A stretch of DNA of 64,000 nt from Gracilaria domingensis (lineage: Eukaryota > Rhodophyta > Florideophyceae > Gracilariales > Gracilariaceae). Made by a program: the position numbers and the translations under genes. Shown piece by piece: positions 18,878-27,400 of this stretch (its first letter is position 1; each line of letters opens with the position of its first letter). The notes below the pieces were generated by a model. It had not been told where the DNA came from. It made no database searches and saw only the letters and a program-made list of their open reading frames with translations. The stretch is taken from the NCBI GenBank assembly GCA_022539475.1, contig VCMS01000055.1, forward strand, positions 62,001 through 126,000, given 5' to 3'.

Positions 18878-19666
18878 CAGCGGCAGCGCCACCGTGGAGA
18901 ACAGCTCGCCGATGAAGAAGCCGCTGCCGCTGCGCGCGTTGATCAGCAGCGAGTTCTTGCCGATGAAGCCCAGCCCCGCGCGCTCCGCAAAGTCGCGCTC
19001 CAGCACGGCGCCCGTGTCGACGTAGAAGCGCCCCACGCCGCCCGCCGCCGCGTTGAGGTGCGTGGCCAGCGCCTTGAGCCGCTTGCGCAGGATGGCGTGG
19101 TAGTCCTCGCCCCACGCGTAGCTGGACACCACGCCGCGCGTCGCGCCGCGCGACGCGTTGGGCTCGTGCAGCCGCTGCACGTCGTGCAGCCGCGGGAAGC
19201 CGCGCGTGCCGGGCCAGTAGTGCATGCCCACCATGATCACCGACTGCGCGCCCGGCAGGATCAGCTGCGGGTCGGCGCGCCGCGCCACACGGTCGGCGCG
19301 CTCCATGTAGTCCAGCTCGCCGTGGTAGCTGTGTTTGTAGGTTGGATGGTGCTCGCTGGTCAGTGCCGGCCTGCCGCAATGCCGCTGCTCGCCTGCGTGC
19401 TTTGCGCGCACGGACCCTTACCTGTTCTGGAGCCATTCGTTGTACTTATCGAAGCGCGACGACTTTCGCGGCGAGGTGACGCCCACCAGGCTGAGCCCGA
19501 GTGCGCGCGCTTTCGACTTGAGCTCGCGCTTTATTTGCTCGAGCTTCTCTGGACAGCTGCGTGTACTTGTTTGTCAGACGGCTGTGTTTGCTTGCGCACG
19601 AGCAGTTGCGTGTACTCACGTTTGCACCTCGTCATGTTTGCTGCCCACCCAGTTGCTGCGCGACAT
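18227..19666 (-). CDS. queG: epoxyqueuosine reductase (QueG), three exons, 427 aa
   Basis: QueG reduces epoxyqueuosine to queuosine at tRNA position 34 with cobalamin and 4Fe-4S clusters. Exons are 19666-19620, 19556-19422 and 19328-18227, with introns of 63 and 93 bp (donors GTGAGT and GTAAGG, acceptors CGCAG and CACAG). The joined N-terminus reads LEQIKRELKSKARALGLSLV, then NEWLQNSYHGELDYMERAD across intron 2, restoring the family motif around W..G.HG.MDYM. Both ferredoxin-type motifs are present: CGGCTKCRDACPTGAI and CDICQQVCPWNRLD. A HEAT-like C-terminal segment follows. A GACGGC repeat inserts (GD)n in the middle. No transit peptide is obvious (MSRSNWVGSKHDEV). Divergent from SmB. Confidence 0.9.
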
Positions 19667-20212
19667 GCCTCTGCTCCACACCCTCGCCGCCGCCGCCGCC
19701 GCCGCCGCGAGCCGATGCGGGCGGCCGCGAATCATGGCCGAGCGCGTGCGCCAGTGCGACCAGCCGCAGCTCAGGCGCGGCCGCACGATGGCGGTTATGA
19801 TTGCCGCCAGAGACCTAAACAGATCGGCGGCGCGTCACACAAGCAGCGGATCATGCGCGGCCGATAAGAGTTATCGAGCGATCGCCGTGAACAGCGTGCG
19901 CACGGCGCTGCGGCGCAGCGGCCGCCGGCGCGACGGATTTCGCGCGGGCGGCGGCCGCGGCGCGCGAGCGCTGTCGGCCACCCGGCCGCCCGCAGCAATT
20001 TGCTGCTGCCAGCAAAGCGCCAAAAGTTTGCAAAAGCTTTCGGAAAATCAGAGCCGCTGCGCGCAGGCGCAACGCTGCCATGCAAGCCTTCGTCCCGGAT
20101 CAATCCGCGCGCCAGCGAGAGACACCCATGCGCGACACCCCTCTCCATCGCCACCATCGCCGTGCTTCGCTCTAGCGCCGTCCTCGCAAAACGTTGTAAA
20201 ACAAAAGCAACC
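19667..20212. promoter_or_regulatory. divergent promoter between QueG and SmB
   Basis: 546 bp separating two divergent starts, with a (GCC)n run near 19687-19710. The long open frames are composition effects. No TATA box stands out. The SmB 5' leader is short, with the ATG at 20213. Confidence 0.4.
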
Positions 20213-21035
20213 ATGTCGCTTTCCAAGAACAGCAAAATGCTGCAGTTTATAAACTATCGCGTCAGGGTAACCCTCGACGATCGTCGCACCCTGGTCGGGC
20301 GCTTCCTGGCTTTTGACAAGCATATGAACGTCGTTCTATCCGACTGCGAAGAGTTTCGCAAGCCCAAGAACAAATCCGTATGTGCCCCACAACAACGCGC
20401 TCGTCCAACCCACCCTTTCGCACTAACAAACCACTCAGCTAACTAACCGCTCACCCGTTCGTTCGCTTCACGTACGCGCAGCAAAAAGATCAACGCCGAG
20501 CACTCGGTCTTATTTTACTTCGCGGTGAGAGCGTGGTGTCAATGGCTGTGGAGAGTCCACCAGCCCCAAAGAAAGGCAAGCGCAGCGCCACTGCCGCCGG
20601 TCTGCCCGTGCCGGAGCGAGCGCCTCCGGGCCGGGGAGACGCGCTGGCAGCACTCGCAGCGCCCGCCCCGGGCCTTGGCGGCCCGGCGCAGCCGCAACTG
20701 GCCGCTCAGCCGAGGATGTACGCTCCGCCCCCTTACGCCCGCGGCGCGCCCGCCCCGCCATTTGGACGTGGAGTGCCAACAGCTGCTTACGCGCCGCCAC
20801 CTCCGACCGGCGCTGTTGGTATGGTACGTTTCTGCGCGTGACGCTCTCCTTTTTTTTCTTGCGTGCGTGGCGCTCGATTGCAGTCGCTTGTCATCATCAC
20901 TGACACACTCACACCTGCTTGCTTTTTTTCTTGTGCGGCTTGCTTGCGTTGTGTTATTATAACTTGTAGGACGTTATGGGCAACAATGGACGACCGATGG
21001 GATATGGAAGAGGTGCACCACCTCCCAGTGGATAG
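20213..21035 (+). CDS. SNRPB: small nuclear ribonucleoprotein SmB, three exons, 190 aa
   Basis: A core Sm-ring subunit of the spliceosomal U1, U2, U4 and U5 snRNPs. Exons are 20213-20377, 20482-20823 and 20970-21035, all phase 0; introns are 104 and 146 bp (donors GTATGT and GTACGT). Exon 1 holds Sm1: SKMLQFINYRVRVTLDDRRT, then FLAFDKHMNVVLSDCEEFRK. Exon 2 begins with Sm2, RRALGLILLRGESVVSMAVE, then the Pro/Ala/Gly-rich tail with PPP motifs characteristic of SmB/B'. Exon 3 encodes the last 21 residues, ending in a Gly/Arg/Pro-rich GYGRGAPPPSG, typical of the methylated SmB tail. The stop is 9 bp from the stop of the convergent gene. Confidence 0.93.
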
Positions 21036-21044
21036 AAGGTGCGC

Positions 21045-21545
21045 TCAACTCTTTGGTGATTTGAGTTGATCGCTTTGTACGGGCTGTCGAAGTTTGTTGA
21101 GCTCCTCGCTCGGCACGACGATGCGCCTCTTCTTGGATCGGCGTCTGAAGATGGGCGGCGTAGTGAGTCTGTGAAAGGTGCCCGAATCTACCACAAGCAC
21201 CTCGTCCTTGGAGCATCGCGGTTGGGTGTGCGGCGAGGGCGACAGATACGACGGAGCAGAAGCGGGCGATTGTCGAACGGTGGGGCGAAGACGCGCGTTG
21301 AGCGGCGTTCGAATGGGCGTGAGCTGCGTGAGTCTGGTCGGTTTTGTGGCGGGCGACGATGAAGCTGCTGGCGGCGTGGCAGTGGCGGCTAGTGCTGCGA
21401 GCTGTTGTTTGTACTTGGTGAGCTCGTGCGACTTGAGGTCCTTGAACTCCTTCTCGTCGATGAGCCCGTCGTCGAAGAGCTTGCGCGCGTCTTGCAGAGC
21501 GACCTTCAACTGCTCGCGCAGCTTCTTCTCGGCGGTGGCGGACAT
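21045..21545 (-). CDS. small SHOCT-like protein, 166 aa, hypothetical
   Basis: The start at 21545 gives MSATAEKKLREQLKVALQDA. The first 50 residues form a charged helical hairpin, KLFDDGLIDEKEFKDLKSHE, resembling the short SHOCT-type pattern of two helices around a G-[LV]-I-D/T-E-x-E-F turn. The rest is Ser/Pro/Thr-rich, with a basic RRRSKKRRIVVP near residues 131-142 that could be a nuclear signal. No enzyme motif is visible and the family is not identified. Convergent with SmB (9 bp between stops), so their 3' UTRs must overlap. Confidence 0.6.
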   Translation of the reverse strand: MSATAEKKLREQLKVALQDARKLFDDGLIDEKEFKDLKSHELTKYKQQLAALAATATPPAASSSPATKPTRLTQLTPIRTPLNARLRPTVRQSPASAPSYLSPSPHTQPRCSKDEVLVVDSGTFHRLTTPPIFRRRSKKRRIVVPSEELNKLRQPVQSDQLKSPKS

Positions 21546-22206
21546 TGTCGGGCGCGCGTTTTGAATGCGCGCGAGCGTTGTGGCGTGGCGATATTGATGA
21601 GCGCACGACGTGATGGATGACAGCCGAGTTTGTTGTCGGCGAAGTGTGTGGCGAATGCGCGATGCGCAGTGCGCATTGCGCACCGAACGGCGGATGAATT
21701 TTCAAATTTGACCGACGCTGTCATGAAAATTCCCATCTTTGTTTTGGAGTCGTATCGCCCAAAAATGAGAGCTTTGCGCGTCGTACAACGATACTAACGG
21801 TAGAGGTTACTGTGCCCTTGTAGATACGTATCGACCGGATGACTGATGCCCTTCACGTTCATTGACGCGGCAAGCACAACATCTCTATGAAAGAGAGTCA
21901 CGATGGTCGCGATTCAGTAGCGTGATTCTGTAGCACGCACTTGAATCCTCCAACATCATTTTGGCGTTTTATGTCTATATTATATTCGCCATGAAGAATC
22001 AAAAAGCTGATTAAACGAATGATTCCGGACGATGGTGAAAATTTTGGCTTGTTTACTCATTCACGATTAAAGAGCGGCTTCTTCCAGGCATCCCCACTAG
22101 CGCATCGTACCAACTTAAGTTTGAGGAGCACAACTACGCCACAGATGAAGGCCGGAACCATTGCCGCACTCTTCATTAGCTTTGCCCGATAAGCGCCGTT
22201 TCCAAC
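21546..22206. promoter_or_regulatory. divergent promoter between the SHOCT-like gene and GRC3
   Basis: 661 bp of AT-richer DNA at the right border of the GC-rich block. No gene, tRNA or repeat is recognised. Confidence 0.4.
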
Positions 22207-24147
22207 ATGGAAAGACGCGGATCAACCCGTAGCAAGCGCATCATACCAAAGCGCCGGAAGCGAAAGCGCCCTCTCTTTGAGCCGTTCCCCGCGCTGACTG
22301 GTCAGGGTGCGGAAAAGCGCTCGAGCAGCGAATCCCCGCCACCTCTTACTTTTCAACATGACTCTATTCTTCGAGTCCCCCAGCTTCCCGATACTCTTGA
22401 AAAGAATATTGAGCAAGATGAGCCCGTTCTATCCGAGTACTCCGACTCGCCTCCTCCATCTCCGCAGCCACCCACTTCGCCTCAAGATAAGGTGAATGAG
22501 AACACCTCCACAACTATACCAAAGACTCCCAATCTAGACAAAGACTTTGCGCAGCTCAAATCGGGTGTCACAGATGGAGCAAAGTATGTGGCAGTTCGAG
22601 TGGGAGCGCAAGCTGTACCACTTTCGGGATCAGTTTGGCTTTCAGTCCTACATGGAGCTGTCCGCGTTTTTGGTCGAACATATACGAGCGAGTGCGATCC
22701 TATTCTGATATTCTCTGCCCCCTATGCCCCATTCATCGTCTCTATAGCAGCTGTAACGAAACAAAGGTTCAAGAAAGGCCAGCCATCCGTATCAGCGAGT
22801 CTGCTTCATCCGGATGCAGTTCTAAACAATCGTATCCGTCAGTCTCTACGCCATTCGAAATCGTTTCGAAAGCAGAGCTGCGTTATCGTTCTTTCTTCCA
22901 CCTCATCTGATCCTGAGGTGTGGGAGGCATCTGACGGATTCCATGTTTCCGCAGATCTTCGAAGCACATTGCGTGCGTTTAATGAAAAGGCGGGTCACCC
23001 ATCTATCTCACCTGGGGAGGAACTTGTGGACGGTATGTCCATCTATCCGCAGTCAAACAGGTTTAGAACCTTTGAAGAATGGCCGGAGTGGAACAGTGTT
23101 TGTGGTCGTCTGAATGAGTACTTGGAGCAAGCCACAAGACCATCTGATCTGAGGCTCCTTGTATGTGGCGAAAGCGGGTCTGGGAAGTCTACTTTCACTA
23201 GGTGCATGATGAATCAACTTCTTCAAAAGTACAATGCAGTTGTCTTCATGGATTCAGATGTGGGACAGTCTGAAATGAGTCCATCTGGACTGGTTGCTGC
23301 TTACTGTGTGAAGGAAGTACGGATAGGTTCAGCGGCCGCTTCCAACAGACAGATTCCATTGGCTGCTCGCTTTTTCGGAGATACAACGCCTCGTGAAGAC
23401 CCAGACCAATACGCTGCGTTTATTGAACTTGTTTCCAAAGAGGCATTGGCATTTGCACAGCAGCACGACTACCCCGTTTTGATCAACTCTGATGGCTGGA
23501 CAAATGGTACTGGGGCAGACCTGCTGAATCATCTAACAATGCAGGTTGATGCGAGCCATCTAGCCCTTCTACGCCTTCAAGGCCAAGAACCTCGTCGAGG
23601 TATTGCAGAGCTAACTTCAAACTTTTCCGAAGATCGCTGCTTCAATCTAACTACTCCGCGAACTGAGAGAGACTTGAGCTTTCCCCCAGTTTTGTTGAGA
23701 GAGCTTCACGTTGCGTCATACTTTTCAAAAGAACTCGCATTGGGCAGAGTGTACAATGTACACATTGGCGACTTAGAACTAATTTGCGTAGAGGAAGATT
23801 CTTTGAACGGGATATCCATAGAAGGTCTAAACGCTTCCATGGTTGCGCTCGGAAAGAATGTCAGCCTCGATGGTGAGAACAAGCAAGATTGGGCTGTGCA
23901 AGGTTTCGGAATAGTTAGAGGCTGTGACCCGGATGCAGGCCTCTTGTACATTTGCACGCCGGTTGACGAAGAGCGTCTGGAGCTCTGCGACACTTTGCTG
24001 TTCAGCGGTGGTGTTCAGATACCCCAAGCTCTGTTCTTTTCTTGTGCTTCAGCAACCTTAAAGTCCGGTATGGCTCCGTTCATACTGTCAGGTTCGGTTC
24101 ACACGGCAGAGGCAATGCGTAGTCGGGGTACGCTCGGTCGAAAATAA
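22207..24147 (+). CDS. GRC3: polynucleotide 5'-kinase GRC3/NOL9, 646 aa
   Basis: Phosphorylates 5'-OH RNA ends after ITS2 cleavage during 60S rRNA maturation in the nucleolus; Clp1/Grc3 family. Walker A is GESGSGKST (321-329), and the family-specific FMDSDVGQSEMSPSG (347-361) carries Walker B and the substrate loop. The lid and downstream beta-rich C-terminal domain follow. A basic N-terminus KRIIPKRRKRKRP (10-22) can serve as nucleolar targeting, then an acidic, Pro-rich linker to about 110 and the N-terminal domain (about 120-250). Grc3 is preferred to Clp1 because of the long basic N-terminus and overall length. No intron. Convergent with MED13. Confidence 0.88.
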   Translation: MERRGSTRSKRIIPKRRKRKRPLFEPFPALTGQGAEKRSSSESPPPLTFQHDSILRVPQLPDTLEKNIEQDEPVLSEYSDSPPPSPQPPTSPQDKVNENTSTTIPKTPNLDKDFAQLKSGVTDGAKYVAVRVGAQAVPLSGSVWLSVLHGAVRVFGRTYTSECDPILIFSAPYAPFIVSIAAVTKQRFKKGQPSVSASLLHPDAVLNNRIRQSLRHSKSFRKQSCVIVLSSTSSDPEVWEASDGFHVSADLRSTLRAFNEKAGHPSISPGEELVDGMSIYPQSNRFRTFEEWPEWNSVCGRLNEYLEQATRPSDLRLLVCGESGSGKSTFTRCMMNQLLQKYNAVVFMDSDVGQSEMSPSGLVAAYCVKEVRIGSAAASNRQIPLAARFFGDTTPREDPDQYAAFIELVSKEALAFAQQHDYPVLINSDGWTNGTGADLLNHLTMQVDASHLALLRLQGQEPRRGIAELTSNFSEDRCFNLTTPRTERDLSFPPVLLRELHVASYFSKELALGRVYNVHIGDLELICVEEDSLNGISIEGLNASMVALGKNVSLDGENKQDWAVQGFGIVRGCDPDAGLLYICTPVDEERLELCDTLLFSGGVQIPQALFFSCASATLKSGMAPFILSGSVHTAEAMRSRGTLGRK

Positions 24148-24423
24148 TCATGTTCTGTTCTGCATGAAAGACGTTGCCAGAATCTGTGGATTTCGTCAGT
24201 TGAACAAAGTTGAAAACTGGGAAGGAACGTGTTGGCCGGTACCGTATATAACTATCCACAGTACGTACATAATGCGACGGGTTTGACAGCAATGTTTGAT
24301 ATCGTCATTCCCGAACTTGGTCCCCGCTCTCGGACTTATAGGAATACGAAAGCAGTATGATTTAGTTAATTGGTTTAACGTTGGGATAGATATGATCCCC
24401 CCTCCCCCGTTTCACAGCTACTG

Positions 24424-27400
24424 CTACCGTGGAGCTATGATATGCGCTCCAAGCCCATACCGGTGAACCTGCCTTAAATTCGCTCGATAGCCACGAATTG
24501 CATCCATATGGACGGGATACATACTTAGCCATTTCTGAGCCGGCCAACATGGCGGTGATGCCGTATACCGCAGTTCATGGAAGTTCGATATAATTGTATG
24601 CGCAACAGTCTGCACATCAAATGAATCCCACGGCGATCGTTCATCAGACATTTCTTCACTATGGCCGGCACTCCCATAATGCCGTAATACGTTGACCTCG
24701 AGCGCTTTCATTCCATCCCTCTCGTACCGAACCAAGACAGCAGTTGCTTGTGCGTTCTTCCCTCTGGACAGACGCTCCTTGCCAACTATAGCGAAATCCC
24801 GTCTGTCTGCATTGATATCCATCGATTCTTCCAAGAACAAATGTGTTTCCAAATTACATACACTCGCCACGGATACCGAACAAACAGGCGGCATTCTCAC
24901 GTCCATGGACGGAGTGCCTTTCACGACCGCCCCGGAACTTGCTGGTTGGGACACGCCTGGGGTTGCGGGTGTCGAGAACTCTGTGTATACATCGTTCACG
25001 TCATCGGATTTCTGTTGCTGCAATGGTGGGAACCTCCTCACGACAGCAACACAGTTGTCTTCGTCAGAACTCTTTTCAGATAGGCTCGACTTTGATGACA
25101 TTACTTTGCCGATCACCCAGTCCCAGTCCTCCAGCTCGCCTGGAGCCATTTTGCCAAGCCGGGACACAGTCACATGAACTTCATCGACATAGGATATTCT
25201 CCATCTTTGCCCTCGTGCCCACATGCCCCAAAACGCCTTTCGCCTTGAGGACGTCATTGCCGTTCTCACAACGGGCACTGTGGCGATATCCAGAAGTTCA
25301 CCCCTCTGATCTGTCCAAGCAAACACAAACCTGTTGGTTATATCACAGAACGTGTACCCCAAATGCAAGACAATATCGGCTCGCGCACCTGTTTGCCCCA
25401 TGTGCTTCCCGACCCCCGCCAGTACGATTGAGGGTTCGTAAAGAAAAGAGGGAGAGAGGGCACAGCTTTGATCAATATGACCGACATGCAAACTTTGAGA
25501 GGCAACTTGTGAGGTGTGGGGTACAGCTTCTTCGGTGCTAGCTCCCAATGGTGATACAGGAGTTATTGACGTACCTCCTGGCGATTCTGTCCCGATATCT
25601 GGCGTCATGGGGGACATCAGATCGTCCGGCATTAGCGACGCACGCGAAAGAACGCTCGCAACGTCGCTGTCAGTGCTCGGCATCCTTACTCTCTTCGTAC
25701 GAATAGAGTTGAACACAGCAAATGAAATCGCTTTCATCAGTTGTGGTCGTAAAGAACGATCACTCATGCGATCTGCATCAACAGAACCAGCAAGATTCCG
25801 ATAGACGACTTCTCGGGGTAGAACTCTGACGGTCAGGGAAACAATCCCCTTAGATGAGGAGGCCCGCCATGGAGCAGCAGGGAGGTTCGGGATTGGCGGC
25901 GGAGCACCAATCCCAGAAGGTATGGCGTCAGGAACAGCATTGACTAACGGGGAAACTGCCCGCAGGAGAGCAACATTAGCTGCTGTTCGCTTTTTCTCAA
26001 AGGGTGAGATGACGTAAGCAACAATGTTTGTAGGAGCGGATATCTTGTTCTTGCGGCCTTCGCGAGTTAGTGAAGCCAGTTTCGTGCATAGAGCTTTGAC
26101 GTACAGCTGATACTGTTCAGTCATTGCCTTCTCTGCCTCAGATAAACTTGTTCCACTTTCATTTTCCGAGGATGCTGTATCTACCACAGAGTTGGCAATA
26201 AAAGCAACTCGTTCAAACGGAAAGAGGGTATGTGTTCCGAATGAGCATTCCTCGTAGGCAGATGACACGTCTCGAAGCAGTACGTCAACATCTTGTTGAA
26301 TGTCTTCCGGGGCAATCGCAACGTATTCAACGTTCTTCCGCTCACTGTACGGTTCAAACCCAGCTTTTTCCCAAGTTGGCAGAGCTCCACCAAAAGTCTC
26401 CATCCATTCCTTATTATAACCAACACAAACTTTTGGAGGGTTGAGAGGAAACACAGTGGCCGATTTCCCCATATATTCATTGATTGAAAGAGGACCGAGC
26501 ACACTAGGAGTGTTTTGTTCTGGATTTTGGATGCTACCCTCGATCTCTGACAGACAAGATTCTCGTATGGTGTTCTCCGACAACTTGGGCCCGCACCCGA
26601 GAGACTCTAAACATGTCTTAAACACATGACTTGTTTCCAATGCTCTCGGCAAACCCAGAAGCACTCGCCGCATTGTGGCAGACGAAACCATATCCGTGTC
26701 CTTGTCATTAGAAACTCTTTCCATGGGATCATTCACATTTCCTCGGAACAAGGAAAGCTCGTTCATGGAAAACAGTTGCATTTCAAGAAGCAACATGAGA
26801 TTAAACACTTCCCCATCTCTCTTAATGGAAGACCTGCCACTCGGGGAACCCGCAATCGGAGGCAAAAATGGTTTGGTCGAAGGATGGGGGGGGAATTTCT
26901 TGCTTGCCAGTGGACCCATTTGTACCGTAGATATGGGTTTCTGATCTTCTTCTCGAACGCCATGCAACGAACTCTGTGAGAGAGAATTCTCGTTGAGGGA
27001 CGGTGATAATCCTGATAGTGGAATCTTGTCGGCTGATAACACATAGCATGCGCTCGCGCAGTCAATGGCAACAGAATCAGCTAGTTTTAAAGCATCAGTT
27101 TCCAGGTTGCGATCTCCCAATGTGCTCTGATTATCCCCCTTCTCAATACAACGGTCAAGGTCATCTAAAGAAAGCAGCTTTGCTGACGAAAACTGCCCCT
27201 TTACCGCGTCCGTTACTTGCTGTTCGGGTTCGTCATCTGATTCGGATACTTCCCATTTTGATCCCATGCGCAGAAAGGAGGTATCTTTGACCTCTCCTCT
27301 CTGTCGACGTCTAGAGAACGCCTTCAGCTTCTTCCGAGGAATGTACAAAGATTTGCGCCTCCGCATGCTGTCGTTTTGACACATTAAAGTCTGATCACTC

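Noticed and set aside
18200-19867. 555-codon plus-strand frame antisense to QueG
   Set aside because: Shadow of the iron-sulfur protein; it also runs across both QueG introns without regard to them.
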